A DNA stretch of 64,000 bases from Brucella grignonensis (GCF_002252505.1 NZ_NNRL01000161.1:124001-188000); one strand, 5' to 3'; positions 27,227 through 36,714 are shown, numbered from the stretch's first letter. The notes: generated by a model not told the origin, from the letters alone. Translations and numbers: made by a program.

Positions 27227-27340
27227 TGTCGGTATGCCTTCTCTTTAATGATTTATCTTGTTGCCCAAAAAGCAGTGATGCTTGGCTAGCATGTGTGCGT
27301 AGATGAGGCAAGAAACCGTTTTTAGTTAGTATTTGTGCGA

Positions 27341-27862
27341 TCAGCGATCCTTGCGGTCCGGATTCCACGGTGAGTTTTCATCAGGCTTTGCTGTATAATC
27401 TTCCGGTTCCAGATCGATCACATTGTTTTCCTTAGGCCTGTATGGGTTTTCTTTAGGCTCATACGGACGATAGGCTTCCGAATAGCGTGTCGAGGCGGTT
27501 GCCACGACCAGTCGGTTGCGCACAAACCGGTTCCAGACAAGATCACGAATAAACGGAACGAAAAGCAGAAGTCCGATGGCGCTTGTGACAAAGCCGGGCA
27601 CGATCAGCATGATGGCGGCGACGACAATCATCGCTCCATGCATCATCTCGCGATCCGGCACGCGCCCTGCGGCACTTTCGGTACGGATACGCTGCAACAG
27701 TCCGAAGCCCTGTACGCGCAGCAGGAAAAAACCGAGCATGGCGCTGAGGATAATGAGACCAAGCGTTGCAAACACACCGATTTCGCTGCCGACGATCACA
27801 AAACTTGCAATCTCGATGAATGGCATTGCCAAAATGGCAAGGGGTGCAAGGGAAGAGGACAC
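27341..27862 (-). CDS. fxsA: FxsA family membrane protein
   Basis: 173 residues from GTG 27862 with AAGGT about 12 bases upstream. Four hydrophobic segments and the family motifs PFIEIASFVIVGSEIG and DREMMHGAMIVVAAIMLIVPGFVTSAIGLLLFVP identify FxsA, whose E. coli member affects F-plasmid exclusion of phage T7. The C-terminal third is polar and Pro/Glu/Asp-rich. The cellular role in alphaproteobacteria is not known. Confidence 0.88.
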   Translation of the reverse strand: MSSSLAPLAILAMPFIEIASFVIVGSEIGVFATLGLIILSAMLGFFLLRVQGFGLLQRIRTESAAGRVPDREMMHGAMIVVAAIMLIVPGFVTSAIGLLLFVPFIRDLVWNRFVRNRLVVATASTRYSEAYRPYEPKENPYRPKENNVIDLEPEDYTAKPDENSPWNPDRKDR

Positions 27863-28111
27863 GTCTGTTACGACCTTATGTTGATTTGCGTTTGTAATGG
27901 AGCAAACTTCATTCGCTTGTTCTATTCATGTCATACATGCAAAAATGCTTCTCATTCTTACGAAATTGAAACTCTCTATCATACAATATCAGATAGGTAT
28001 GCGTGATCGGGATTTGAATGATCAGTGAAGCCGATCTATATGTATATGTAACGAAATTGACGACGTGAGACGGGATTCGTATTCCCTATCCGTCCATTGG
28101 TGGCAGGCGGT

Positions 28112-28807
28112 ATGGAATTTTTTGATTTTGGCACGATATTCTTCTTCATCGCAGCGGTGGTCATCTTTCTTCAGCTGAGGAATGTTCTTGGCCGCCGCAC
28201 GGGAAATGAAAAACCGCCATTTGATCCCTACACTTCCGCCCGCAACACCGATGCACAGACTGCCAGCGGCGAAACAGACAATGTCGTTTCCCTGCCGCAG
28301 CGCTCCGGCGAAAAGGATTTCACCGCAATCGACAAGGTCGCGCCCGCCGGTACACCGGTTAATGACGGGCTCCGCGCCATTCAGGCAGCTGACCCTTCTT
28401 TTGATCCGGTAAGTTTCGTTGATGGCGTGAAGATCGCTTATGAAATGATCGTCATGTCTTTTGCCGATGGCGACCGCAAGGTTCTGAAAAACCTGCTGTC
28501 AAAGGACGTCTATGAGGGCTTCGTTTCAGCCATCGATGAACGCGAGGCACGCGGTGAAAGCACACGCTCGACCTTTGTCGGTATTGATAAGGCGGAAATC
28601 GCCAATGCCGAAATGAAGGGCTCGGAAGCGCATGTGACGCTCAATATCGTCAGTCAGATGATTTCTGCTACCTTCGATAAGGACGGCAATGCGGTCGAAG
28701 GCGATCAGGAAAACGTCGTCGAAATCCGCGATCTCTGGACCTTTGCGCGCGATACGCGTTCGCGCGATCCGAACTGGAAGCTTGTCGCGACCGAAGCGGA
28801 AGACTAA
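28112..28807 (+). CDS. Tim44/TimA-domain membrane protein
   Basis: 231 residues from ATG 28112 (AGGCGG site just upstream). One N-terminal membrane helix (FDFGTIFFFIAAVVIFLQL), a polar linker, then a Tim44-like domain (LRAIQAADPSFDPVSFVDGVKIAYEMIVMSFADGDRKVLKNLLSKDVYEGF and a C-terminal ENVVEIRDLWTFARDTRSRDPNWKLVATEAED). The domain is related to mitochondrial Tim44. Alphaproteobacterial members are thought to act at the inner membrane, but the partners are not firm. The secB gene is nearby, a neighbourhood that fits protein handling at the membrane. The start is divergent from fxsA across a 249-bp AT-rich gap with no other gene. Confidence 0.85.
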   Translation: MEFFDFGTIFFFIAAVVIFLQLRNVLGRRTGNEKPPFDPYTSARNTDAQTASGETDNVVSLPQRSGEKDFTAIDKVAPAGTPVNDGLRAIQAADPSFDPVSFVDGVKIAYEMIVMSFADGDRKVLKNLLSKDVYEGFVSAIDEREARGESTRSTFVGIDKAEIANAEMKGSEAHVTLNIVSQMISATFDKDGNAVEGDQENVVEIRDLWTFARDTRSRDPNWKLVATEAED

Positions 28808-28821
28808 GAGAGTTTCTTAAC

Positions 28822-28847
28822 AGGGCCGCGAAATTGGCGGCCCTTTC
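28822..28847 (+). terminator. Terminator between the Tim44-like gene and mltA
   Basis: AGGGCCGC and GCGGCCCT around a seven-base loop, followed by TTTCA. It lies in the 66-bp gap. Confidence 0.7.
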
Positions 28848-28873
28848 AATATCGCATTGTTACGGGTCCGGCT

Positions 28874-29962
28874 GTGAACCAATTGGCGAAATTTTTTCAC
28901 CCGCTGGGCTATTCCGATTGCCCGGGCTGGGATCAGGACGATCAGGCACTGGCCTTTTCGGCCTTTCGTCGTTCAGCCGATTATGCACAAAGCAATCGCT
29001 ATAATAGCGGCAGTCTCGGTATCACCTTTGAGATGCTTGAACCGGCTTTCGCTGCCGCCCGCTCTCTCGAAAATCCCGATACGGCTCAGGCGCGGGCTTT
29101 TTTCGAAGCGCATTTTATCCCATGCCGCATCGATGCTGAAGGCTTTGTGACGGCTTTTTATGAGCCGGAGATTGAGGCGTCACGAACGCCGGATTCGCAT
29201 TTCACCGTGCCTTTTCTGAAAAAGCCCGATGATCTTGTGAAGATTACCGATGAAAACCGTCCTGCGGGGCTTGATCCCTCCTTCGCTTTTGCGCGTAAAA
29301 CGCTGCAAGGCATTGTGGAATATGATGATCGCCGTACAATCGAACAGGGCAGTCTGAAAGACCATGGGCTCGAACTTGCCTATGTTGCCGATCGGGTCGA
29401 TGCGTTTTTTGCCCATGTGCAGGGGGCTGCGCGGTTAAAACTCACTGATGGCAGTTTTATGCGGATCACTTATGCCGCCAAAACCGGCCATCCTTTTACA
29501 GGCATTGGGCGCATTCTGGTGGCGGAAGGCGAGATTTCGGCTGATGAAATCTCCATGCAAACGATCCGCCAATGGTTGAGAGATCACCCGGAAAAGGCCG
29601 ATGACCTCATCTGGCAGAACCGTTCCTATATTTTCTTCCGAGAAGCACCGGTTGATGATCTGAATGTTGGGCAGATCGCAGCCGCCAAGGTTCCGCTGAC
29701 GGCCGGGCGTTCCATTGCGGTCGATAGATTTTTACACACATTCGGAACGCCGTTTTATGTTAATGCGCCGACCGTGACAGAATTCGATCATGCACCCTTC
29801 GCGCGCCTCATGATTGCGCAGGATACCGGTACGGCGATTGTCGGCCCTGCCCGCGGTGATCTCTTTGCAGGATCGGGAGATGCAGCCGGTCAGATTGCTG
29901 GCGGGATCAAGAGCAAAGCCGATTTTTATGCGCTCGTCCCGCGCGCTCTGGTCGGAAACTGA
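28874..29962 (+). CDS. mltA: Membrane-bound lytic murein transglycosylase A family protein
   Basis: 362 residues from GTG 28874. The MltA domain has the GFVTAFYEPEIEASRTPDSHFTVPF segment near residue 92, and the C-terminal 3D domain has MIAQDTGTAIVGPARGDLFAGSGDAAGQIAG, with the Asp residues expected for catalysis. The family cleaves peptidoglycan to 1,6-anhydromuropeptides. The N terminus (MNQLAKFFHPLGYSDCPGW) shows no obvious signal peptide or lipobox, and no earlier in-frame start is seen. Smr and HTH genes follow closely (4-bp gap, then ATGA overlap). Confidence 0.9.
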   Translation: MNQLAKFFHPLGYSDCPGWDQDDQALAFSAFRRSADYAQSNRYNSGSLGITFEMLEPAFAAARSLENPDTAQARAFFEAHFIPCRIDAEGFVTAFYEPEIEASRTPDSHFTVPFLKKPDDLVKITDENRPAGLDPSFAFARKTLQGIVEYDDRRTIEQGSLKDHGLELAYVADRVDAFFAHVQGAARLKLTDGSFMRITYAAKTGHPFTGIGRILVAEGEISADEISMQTIRQWLRDHPEKADDLIWQNRSYIFFREAPVDDLNVGQIAAAKVPLTAGRSIAVDRFLHTFGTPFYVNAPTVTEFDHAPFARLMIAQDTGTAIVGPARGDLFAGSGDAAGQIAGGIKSKADFYALVPRALVGN

Positions 29963-29965
29963 TCC

Positions 29966-30559
29966 ATGACCGATAAGAGCCAAAAATCTGCGAAAGACTA
30001 TCTTCGGCCAGAAGACCGTATTCTCTGGGAAACGGTGGCCAAAACGGCAAAGCCTCTGGCTGGCAAAAAGCCGAAAGAAGAAGAATTTCCGGATTTCAAA
30101 GCGGTGATGGCGCAGGAGGCTGATAAAAAACCTTCGCAAAAAGCGCCCTCGCCTTCCAGCGAGCCAGCGACGCCAAAAAAGAAGCTTACTTCTCTCAAGG
30201 AAATGCCGATCCATAGCTTTGATCGGCCAACGCACCGCAAGATTTCCAAGGGACGCGTGGATATCGAAGCGCGTATCGATCTGCATGGGCTTACGCAGAA
30301 CGATGCCTATGAGCTGCTTTATGGCTTTTTGCTGAGCGCACATGCACGTGGGCTCAAGCATGTGATGGTGATTACCGGTAAAGGTCGCTCATTTGGCAGC
30401 GAAGGCGTGCTCAAACAGGCCGTGCCGCACTGGTTCTCGACGCCCTTGTTCCGGCTTCTGGTGAGCGCTTATGAAGATGCGGCCCATCATCATGGCGGTC
30501 ATGGCGCACTTTACGTGCGCCTGCGCAAGCAAACGCAGAATGGAGGTCTGGTCCGATGA
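29966..30559 (+). CDS. Smr/MutS2-domain protein
   Basis: 197 residues. Residues 1-90 are low-complexity and charged (many Lys, Glu, Pro). The Smr domain follows, with IDLHGLTQNDAYELL near residue 108 and the VMVITGKGRSFGSEGVLK segment. Smr domains often act as endonucleases in mismatch or collision rescue pathways, but the small single-domain proteins are not well assigned. The gene lies between mltA (4-bp gap) and a HTH gene that starts in an ATGA overlap. Confidence 0.9.
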   Translation: MTDKSQKSAKDYLRPEDRILWETVAKTAKPLAGKKPKEEEFPDFKAVMAQEADKKPSQKAPSPSSEPATPKKKLTSLKEMPIHSFDRPTHRKISKGRVDIEARIDLHGLTQNDAYELLYGFLLSAHARGLKHVMVITGKGRSFGSEGVLKQAVPHWFSTPLFRLLVSAYEDAAHHHGGHGALYVRLRKQTQNGGLVR

Positions 30560-30945
30560 CCCCCTTTGGCAAACGCCTGCGTGAGTTGCGTGAAGAGCGC
30601 AACGTGACGCAAAAGGAGATGGCCGCAGCCCTGCGTGTTTCGCCTGCCTATCTCTCAGCGCTTGAGCATGGGCGACGCGGCCAGCCGACCTGGGATCTGC
30701 TGCAACGCATCATCACTTATTTCAATATTATCTGGGATGAGGCCGAAGATCTGCAAAATCTGGCGGCGGTTTCGCATCCCCGCGTGGTGATCGACACGTC
30801 CGGTCTTTCCCCACAAGCAACAGAACTAGCCAATCTGCTTGCCTGCAACATCCGCATCATTGATCGCGAGACGATCAAGCATCTGACGGAAGAAATCGAG
30901 GCGGCACGCAAGCGCCGCCGGGGCTTTAAGCCCCTGCAACGTTAA
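30556..30945 (+). CDS. XRE-family helix-turn-helix regulator
   Basis: 129 residues. An N-terminal HTH_3 domain (TPFGKRLRELREERNVTQKEMAAALRVSPAYLSALEHGRRGQPTW, residues 2-46) is followed by a short C-terminal region with a basic tail (KRRRGFKPLQR). The stop of the Smr gene overlaps its start, so it is translationally coupled to that gene. The target is unknown; it may control its own operon. Confidence 0.9.
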   Translation: MTPFGKRLRELREERNVTQKEMAAALRVSPAYLSALEHGRRGQPTWDLLQRIITYFNIIWDEAEDLQNLAAVSHPRVVIDTSGLSPQATELANLLACNIRIIDRETIKHLTEEIEAARKRRRGFKPLQR

Positions 30946-31026
30946 GAGCAACATTAAGAGAAATTATACCCGCGCACTTTATACCCCACCGCCAGCGAAA
31001 GTTGCTGGGGAATGGGGGTTCTCTTG

Positions 31027-31080
31027 ATGATTGTGGTGAAGACTGTTGCTCGTTTATCGCGGGGCGCACGGCTCCAATGA
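31027..31080 (+). CDS. Possible 17-residue leader peptide before the acyltransferase gene
   Basis: ATG 31027 follows a G-rich stretch (GGGGG at 31014-31018) and encodes MIVVKTVARLSRGARLQ, with TGA at 31078-31080. The stop overlaps the acyltransferase ATG (ATGA), an arrangement used for translational coupling. The acyltransferase start itself has only a weak ribosome site. The upstream 80 bp (30946-31026) contain a small hairpin, CCAGC/GCTGG. This is a hypothesis only. Confidence 0.3.
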   Translation: MIVVKTVARLSRGARLQ

Positions 31081-32159
31081 CGCATCCAGGACAATCCAGA
31101 CACATCTATGGCCTCGATATTCTCCGTATCATTTCAGCCCTGGCGGTTGTGTCCTACCACTTTGCATTTCGGGGTGAAGCTGCAGGGGAATTGCCTGCGC
31201 TCGAAATTTCTGACTTCGTGAAGAGTATTGCCCGTTACGGCTATCTCGGCGTCAGCCTGTTCTTCATTATCAGCGGCTTCGTGATTGCATACTCCGCTGA
31301 AGGGCAGAAACCGCTCGATTTTTTAGTGTCGAGATTTGCGCGAATATACCCAACCTTCGTGATTATCATGAGCACGACAGCTGTGGTTGTACTCCTCTCG
31401 TCCAATCCGCTATTTCAGGTCAGCGCCAAGCAATATGTGGCCAATCTGTTCATCTTTTCCAAATTGTTGGGCGAACCGCTTGTTGATGGAGCATATTGGT
31501 CGATCGTGCTTGAAGTCATTTTCTATGGCTGGATTTTTATCATTATTGCACTCGGCCAATTCCGAAACCTGCTCAGGATCGTTCCATTCTGGCTGGCGCT
31601 CTCATTTTTGAATGAGTTTTATATCGGCTCGGAGCATTTACAGAATCTGTTGATCACCGAACATAGTGGCTTCTTTGCAATGGGGATTGTGCTCAACCGG
31701 TTGAGCCGACAATTTTCTTTTTATGCGATTGCACTTTTCGGAGTGGCCACTGCCTATTCGATATACACGTCACTTGCTGCGATAGCATGGGGTGAACAGG
31801 CTTATTCCGTCACATTTTCGCCGGTGGTGATTACAATAATTATTCTGCTATCGATCATTGCATTCCTTGTGTTGACGAGAATGAACATCAGTGAACGCTA
31901 CTGGCGTGCCTTGAGCATTTCTGGAGGCGCCACTTACGCGCTTTATCTTATTCATCAGAATGTTGGCTATATCGCAATAACTGGTCTTCTGGGCACAATG
32001 CCACCGTTCAGCGCCATTACCCTGACAGTAATCGGGCTGATCGTGTTTTCCATTCTCTATCATATGGTGATCGAACGGCAGCTTAATCCGAAAATAAAGA
32101 AGCGGTTGCTTGGTCTGATAAACAGGCCGAGCAGACCCGCTTCGGGGATTGCGACTTAA
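31077..32159 (+). CDS. Acyltransferase 3 (OafA/NodX-like) family membrane protein
   Basis: 360 residues from ATG 31077. About ten membrane helices. The N-terminal HIYGLDILRIISALAVVSYHF carries the conserved Arg-His pair of the acyltransferase-3 family, and GYLGVSLFFIISGFVIAYSAE is a family motif. These enzymes transfer O-acetyl or similar groups to surface polysaccharides or lipids. The gene stands alone between an XRE regulator operon and DUF1402. Its codon use looks more AT-rich than that of its neighbours by eye, which could mean later acquisition. The substrate is unknown. Confidence 0.88.
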   Translation: MTHPGQSRHIYGLDILRIISALAVVSYHFAFRGEAAGELPALEISDFVKSIARYGYLGVSLFFIISGFVIAYSAEGQKPLDFLVSRFARIYPTFVIIMSTTAVVVLLSSNPLFQVSAKQYVANLFIFSKLLGEPLVDGAYWSIVLEVIFYGWIFIIIALGQFRNLLRIVPFWLALSFLNEFYIGSEHLQNLLITEHSGFFAMGIVLNRLSRQFSFYAIALFGVATAYSIYTSLAAIAWGEQAYSVTFSPVVITIIILLSIIAFLVLTRMNISERYWRALSISGGATYALYLIHQNVGYIAITGLLGTMPPFSAITLTVIGLIVFSILYHMVIERQLNPKIKKRLLGLINRPSRPASGIAT

Positions 32160-32184
32160 CGATGTTTGCCTGAAGCCTCTCGCT

Positions 32185-33150
32185 CTAAAATAGCGCTTTC
32201 AACTCATCGAGCTTGGTGTTGACCAGCCAGCCATAATAATTTTCCTGCGGCATCAAAGACTCCTGCCCTGATGCCTTGCGCTGGGCATTTTCATTGGCAA
32301 GCGCACGGGCGCGGGCTTCTGCACCGCCAGTATTATAAAGGGTTGCGGTCAGGCCGGGATTTTTCGAAATGTCGAAATCGGCAATCTGGCGATAGGCTGT
32401 GATCGATTGCTTCAGCGTTGCCGCGATATATGGCAGTGTGAGATCAGGGTCCATGATGGTCTTGTAAACCACATTTCCGTTCTCGGCGTTGAGCTTCGGC
32501 AGGCCGGATACACGATTGACCATGTCAGACATCTGCAGTGCGGTCAGCGGATTGATCTGACCAAGGCCGAATGTCTGCCCTGCATAGAAGGGCTGGAAGA
32601 AGACGGCGCTGAAACGATTGTTCGGATAGGTCTTGCCACTCACGGATTTTCCACGGAACTGCTTGTTCCAGATCGTCTCACGGCAACCCCACAGCGAATA
32701 GCTGTCTTTGAACTTGAGGCACTCGGAGAACTCCGGGCGCTTCACGAACTGGCCAATGCTTTCACCATCATAGCCAAAACTCACGCCCTGGTTCACATAG
32801 GACATAGCCTTGACGTAATAGGTCTGGAGCCTGTCATAAACGTCGACATTATAGGTGTGTTCGCCAACGATGGCGCCGACGATATGGATCGGATCAATGC
32901 CATAGGCTGAAGCGGTCGATTTGATCTTCGAGCGCAGTGAAGCGTCTTTTTTCAGAAGATTATAAATCTTGCGATACTTGGCTTCGTAAGTCGTGCTCAG
33001 TTCTTTTGTGCGCTTGGCTGAAGCGCCAGGAATGGGCGGCTGTTCGTCACTGCGATTTCCCGGCGGCACGCTAATGGCTGCAAAGGCGCTCTGGCAGGAG
33101 AAAGCGATGGCAAGGCAGATGCCTGCAATACGGTTCAGTCGACTGGTCAT
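32185..33150 (-). CDS. DUF1402 family secreted protein (lysozyme-like / transglycosylase-like fold)
   Basis: 321 residues from ATG 33150 with a signal peptide (LNRIAGICLAIAFSCQSAFA, cut before AISVPPG). A longer in-frame extension to 33279 lacks a signal and is unlikely. DUF1402 proteins are periplasmic and have SLT-like elements: ASAYGIDPIHIVGAIVGEHTYNVDVYD (near residue 104) with a candidate catalytic Glu, and QTFGLGQINPLTALQM. A role in cell-wall turnover is plausible but unproven. It converges on the acyltransferase (25-bp gap). Confidence 0.85.
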   Translation of the reverse strand: MTSRLNRIAGICLAIAFSCQSAFAAISVPPGNRSDEQPPIPGASAKRTKELSTTYEAKYRKIYNLLKKDASLRSKIKSTASAYGIDPIHIVGAIVGEHTYNVDVYDRLQTYYVKAMSYVNQGVSFGYDGESIGQFVKRPEFSECLKFKDSYSLWGCRETIWNKQFRGKSVSGKTYPNNRFSAVFFQPFYAGQTFGLGQINPLTALQMSDMVNRVSGLPKLNAENGNVVYKTIMDPDLTLPYIAATLKQSITAYRQIADFDISKNPGLTATLYNTGGAEARARALANENAQRKASGQESLMPQENYYGWLVNTKLDELKALF

Positions 33151-33202
33151 TGCGCGGAAACGGCCCCAATATGGTAAACGATCTGTAAAAGTTGCCGCAA
33201 AA

Positions 33203-33238
33203 TAAAAAACCCCCTCGATGAAGTCGAGGGGATTTTTG
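33203..33238 (-). terminator. Terminator after hslU
   Basis: On the reverse strand CCCCTCGACTT pairs with a matching arm and is followed by a T-rich run (GGGGGTTTTTTA). It lies 157-192 bp past the hslU stop, after a repeat element. Confidence 0.78.
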
Positions 33239-33298
33239 TCTTTCGGGATTATGGGACCGAAGCGTTGCTTTCTGGTCACTCTATCTCTTTGTTTTTGC

Positions 33299-33388
33299 GC
33301 ATGTCGTTATCGGATCGAAGCGGGATCAGAAATCAGTCCAGTGGACTGATTTCCCCGCGAAGGCGGTTTCCACTTTTCCGCGACATGC
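33299..33388. repeat. Composite RIME-like repeat with a nested palindrome
   Basis: Ends GCATGTCG and CGACATGC. It contains GGTTTCCACTTTTCC, the core of the other RIME-like repeats, and a nested perfect palindrome at 33330-33352 (11-bp arms AAATCAGTCCA / TGGACTGATTT). It lies just past the hslU stop. Confidence 0.7.
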
Positions 33389-33394
33389 TGTTAT

Positions 33395-34699
33395 TTAGAG
33401 AATGAAACGCGACAGGTCCGTATTCTTGGCGAGATCGCCAATGGTTTTGCGGACATAATCGCCATCCACCTTGAATGCAGAGCCGGATTTATCGGGCGCA
33501 TTATAGGAAATGTCGTCCAGAACCCGTTCCATCACCGTCTGCAAGCGACGCGCACCGATATTCTCGACCGTTGAATTGAGATCGACAGCGATATCGGCCA
33601 AAGCATCAATCGCGTCATCGGTGATATCGAGCTTCACTTCTTCCGTCGCCATCAGCGCAATATATTGCTTGATCAGGCTGACTTCGGTTTCGGTCAGAAT
33701 CCGGCGGAAATCTTCACGCGTCAGAGCGTTCAATTCCACACGGATCGGCAAGCGGCCCTGAAGCTCCGGCAGAAGGTCGGAGGGCTTGGAAACGTGGAAA
33801 GCACCTGATGCGATGAACAGGATATGATCGGTTTTCACCGGCCCATATTTGGTCGCAACGGTCGTGCCTTCAACGAGCGGCAGCAGATCGCGCTGCACGC
33901 CTTCGCGTGATACGCCTGCTCCCATCCCGCCTTCGCGCGAAGCGATCTTGTCGATTTCGTCCAGGAAGACGATACCGTCATTTTCGGTCGAACGCAGAGC
34001 TTCCTGAATGAGCTGATCCTGATCGAGAAGCTTGTCGGATTCGTCATTGATCAGGATCGCATAGGATTCCTTGACCGTGGTCTTGCGCGTCTTGGTGCGC
34101 CCGCCCATGGCCTTGCCGAAAATATCGCCGATATTGATCATGCCGATATTGGCACCGGGCATGCCGGGGATTTCGAAATTCTGACCGGCTCCCGTATCGG
34201 CAACCTCGATCTCGATTTCCTTGTCGTCCAGCTCGCCTTCACGCAGCTTCTTGCGGAAGCTTTCGCGAGTGGCGGGGCTTGCGGTCTTGCCGACAAGGCC
34301 GTCAAGCACGCGTTCCTCGGCATTGATATGTGCCTTGGCCTTCACCTCGTCGCGCTTCTTTTCACGCACGAGACCGATGGCCGCTTCCACCAGATCACGG
34401 ATAATCTGTTCGACGTCGCGGCCAACATAGCCCACTTCGGTAAACTTGGTGGCCTCGACCTTGATGAAAGGCGCGCCTGCAAGCTTGGCCAGACGACGGG
34501 AGATTTCCGTCTTGCCAACGCCGGTTGGTCCGATCATCAAAATGTTTTTTGGCATGACCTCTTCACGCATCTGGCCTTCCAGCTGCTGGCGACGCCAGCG
34601 ATTGCGCAGAGCGATGGCCACGGCGCGCTTGGCGTCGTTCTGGCCGATGATGAAGCGGTCAAGCTCGGAGACGATTTCACGGGGAGAAAAATTACTCAT
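33395..34699 (-). CDS. hslU: ATP-dependent protease ATPase subunit HslU (ClpY)
   Basis: 434 residues from ATG 34699. The N-terminal [30 protein letters not shown] and the P-loop [18 protein letters not shown] are intact. Walker B ([11 protein letters not shown]) and the sensor region are present, with an I-domain insertion between. HslU unfolds substrates and feeds them to the HslV peptidase. It is the last gene of the leftward hslV-UPF0314-hslU operon. Confidence 0.96.
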   Translation of the reverse strand: MSNFSPREIVSELDRFIIGQNDAKRAVAIALRNRWRRQQLEGQMREEVMPKNILMIGPTGVGKTEISRRLAKLAGAPFIKVEATKFTEVGYVGRDVEQIIRDLVEAAIGLVREKKRDEVKAKAHINAEERVLDGLVGKTASPATRESFRKKLREGELDDKEIEIEVADTGAGQNFEIPGMPGANIGMINIGDIFGKAMGGRTKTRKTTVKESYAILINDESDKLLDQDQLIQEALRSTENDGIVFLDEIDKIASREGGMGAGVSREGVQRDLLPLVEGTTVATKYGPVKTDHILFIASGAFHVSKPSDLLPELQGRLPIRVELNALTREDFRRILTETEVSLIKQYIALMATEEVKLDITDDAIDALADIAVDLNSTVENIGARRLQTVMERVLDDISYNAPDKSGSAFKVDGDYVRKTIGDLAKNTDLSRFIL

Positions 34700-34701
34700 G
34701 A

Positions 34702-35292
34702 TTATAACCCGGTTTGCCACTGCTTGATGAACTCGAACGGATGCAGCAGCATGATCACGTTGAGCGTAAGGTTGTCGCGGATGATAATCAGCGCAAGAAC
34801 TTCGAAGAACAGCGCTAAAGCGACGGTGATTTTCGTTGGCAGTTTTGCAGCAAGCAAAAAGCCGATCAGGGCGGCAATGGTATCGGCAATCGAATTCACG
34901 ATGCTGTCGCCGAAATAGTCCACTGAGGACGTATTGGCGCGATAGCGCTCGATGATGAAATTCGAGTTTTCGACCAGTTCCCAGACGGCTTCAACGCCGA
35001 CTGCCATGGCAAGTCTCAAGCCCAGCGGAGCCTTTGGCGCGATGACTGTCAGAAGCCAGTAGAACAGAAATCCATGAATGATGTGCGAGAGCGTATACCA
35101 GTCGGATATATGCTGCGAGTTTTCGGTCATCAGCGAACCGGACCATAATTTTATGGTGCCGCATTCACACATGGGAATCCGCCCGTCGATATAAAGCCAG
35201 GAGGCTTGTATAGCGAGAATGGCAAGGACGATCAGAGCACCTAAGCCCCAACGTTGTGTTTTGGATGTTGAGGCTTGCGCTATTGAGCTCAT
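34702..35292 (-). CDS. UPF0314 (DUF2585) membrane protein
   Basis: 196 residues with four to five hydrophobic segments. The motifs [40 protein letters not shown] and [18 protein letters not shown] are diagnostic of UPF0314/DUF2585. The gene lies between hslV (stop overlaps start by four bases) and hslU (2-bp gap), a layout known in Rhizobiales. The function is unknown. Coupling suggests a link to the heat-shock protease or to its regulation, which is inference. Confidence 0.9.
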   Translation of the reverse strand: MSSIAQASTSKTQRWGLGALIVLAILAIQASWLYIDGRIPMCECGTIKLWSGSLMTENSQHISDWYTLSHIIHGFLFYWLLTVIAPKAPLGLRLAMAVGVEAVWELVENSNFIIERYRANTSSVDYFGDSIVNSIADTIAALIGFLLAAKLPTKITVALALFFEVLALIIIRDNLTLNVIMLLHPFEFIKQWQTGL

Positions 35293-35843
35293 TCGGCGTC
35301 GAGACTTTCAACAAGAATACTGTGATTGGTGTAGATGCAGATATCGGCTGCAATCTCCATCGCCTTGCGGGCAATTTCCTCGGCATCCTTATCGGTATCG
35401 ATCAGCGCGCGGGCTGCGGCCAGCGCGTAATTGCCGCCTGACCCGATGGCCATGACGCCATGTTCGGGTTCAAGCACGTCGCCTGTTCCGGTCAGCGCCA
35501 GCGTAACCTTGCTGTCGGCAACGAGCATCATGGCTTCCAGCTTGCGCAAGTAACGGTCGGTACGCCAGTCCTTGGCGAGCTCGACGGAGGCGCGCATCAG
35601 CTGGTCCGGATATTGTTCAAGCTTGGCTTCAAGGCGCTCGAGCAGCGTGAAGGCGTCAGCCGTGGCACCGGCAAAACCGGCAATGACATTGCCTTTGCCG
35701 ATGCGGCGCACTTTGCGCGCATTGCCCTTCATGACGGTGTTGCCGAGCGAGACCTGCCCGTCACCTGCGATAACGACCTTGTTACCCTTGCGAACGGTAA
35801 CGATGGTCGTGCCGTAAATTGTCGTGGGATTATGTTCGATCAT
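35289..35843 (-). CDS. hslV: ATP-dependent protease peptidase subunit HslV (ClpQ)
   Basis: 184 residues. [23 protein letters not shown] begins at Thr12, which aligns with the catalytic N-terminal Thr of E. coli HslV, so an 11-residue propeptide would be removed. It forms the peptidase of the HslUV complex. Its upstream region (35844-36083) is shared with divergent hisB. I found no convincing RpoH-type promoter by eye. Confidence 0.96.
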   Translation of the reverse strand: MIEHNPTTIYGTTIVTVRKGNKVVIAGDGQVSLGNTVMKGNARKVRRIGKGNVIAGFAGATADAFTLLERLEAKLEQYPDQLMRASVELAKDWRTDRYLRKLEAMMLVADSKVTLALTGTGDVLEPEHGVMAIGSGGNYALAAARALIDTDKDAEEIARKAMEIAADICIYTNHSILVESLDAE

Positions 35844-36083
35844 GGATCACTCCTTTGGCGACCCATACATTTCCATCTGGCAAACGCATAGGCCCCTTAT
35901 TTGGGTCGAAGCTCGCTTCGCTGGCTCAAGAGCTAACTGAATCGGGTTTCGTTGTGAATATTTAAGAACCGTCTGGAAAAATGCAAACATACACTCATCA
36001 GATTATTGGGAGCAGTTCTAAAAGCATTGGCAAAAGCGGCCAGCTGTTCTAGAACGCGAAAAGAATTCAATAGAGGAAATGCA

Positions 36084-36692
36084 ATGACGGCTGAAAGCGC
36101 CCGCAAAGCAAGCATCGAACGTTCAACGAAAGAAACGAGCATTGCCGTTTCGGTCGATCTGGACGGCAATGGCAAGTTCGACATTACAACAGGTGTCGGC
36201 TTCTTCGATCATATGCTGGAGCAGCTTTCCCGACATTCGCTCATCGACATGCGTGTGATGGCCAAGGGTGATCTGCATATTGATGATCACCATACGGTGG
36301 AAGATACCGGCATCGCGCTGGGTCAGGCTGTTGCAAAAGCACTTGGCGAACGTCGCGGCATTGTGCGTTATGCGTCGATGGACCTCGCTATGGACGACAC
36401 GCTGACGGGTGCGGCGATTGATGTTTCGGGGCGTGCATTTCTGGTTTGGAACGTGAATTTCACGACGGCCAAGATCGGCACCTTCGACACCGAGCTGGTG
36501 CGCGAGTTCTTCCAGGCTTTTGCGATGAATGCAGGCATTACGCTGCATATCAACAATCACTATGGTGCCAACAATCACCATATTGCAGAGTCGATCTTCA
36601 AGGCCGTGGCCCGGGTTCTGCGCACAGCGCTCGAAACCGACCCGCGCCAGAAGGATGCAATTCCATCGACCAAGGGGTCGCTGAAGGGATAA
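36084..36692 (+). CDS. hisB: Imidazoleglycerol-phosphate dehydratase
   Basis: 202 residues from ATG 36084 (AGAGGAA ribosome site). The metal-binding motifs [26 protein letters not shown], and the second [13 protein letters not shown] with its His residues are intact. HisB dehydrates imidazoleglycerol phosphate in histidine biosynthesis. It is the first gene of hisB-DUF2628-hisH-hisA-hisF-hisE-coaA. It is the monofunctional type, without the phosphatase domain of E. coli HisB. Confidence 0.96.
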   Translation: MTAESARKASIERSTKETSIAVSVDLDGNGKFDITTGVGFFDHMLEQLSRHSLIDMRVMAKGDLHIDDHHTVEDTGIALGQAVAKALGERRGIVRYASMDLAMDDTLTGAAIDVSGRAFLVWNVNFTTAKIGTFDTELVREFFQAFAMNAGITLHINNHYGANNHHIAESIFKAVARVLRTALETDPRQKDAIPSTKGSLKG

Positions 36693-36714
36693 GTCTTTCC
36701 CGAAAGGACGTGTC

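Noticed and set aside
35844-36083. RpoH-type heat-shock promoter for hslV
   Set aside because: A CTTGAG is present but no matching -10 element at proper spacing was found by eye.
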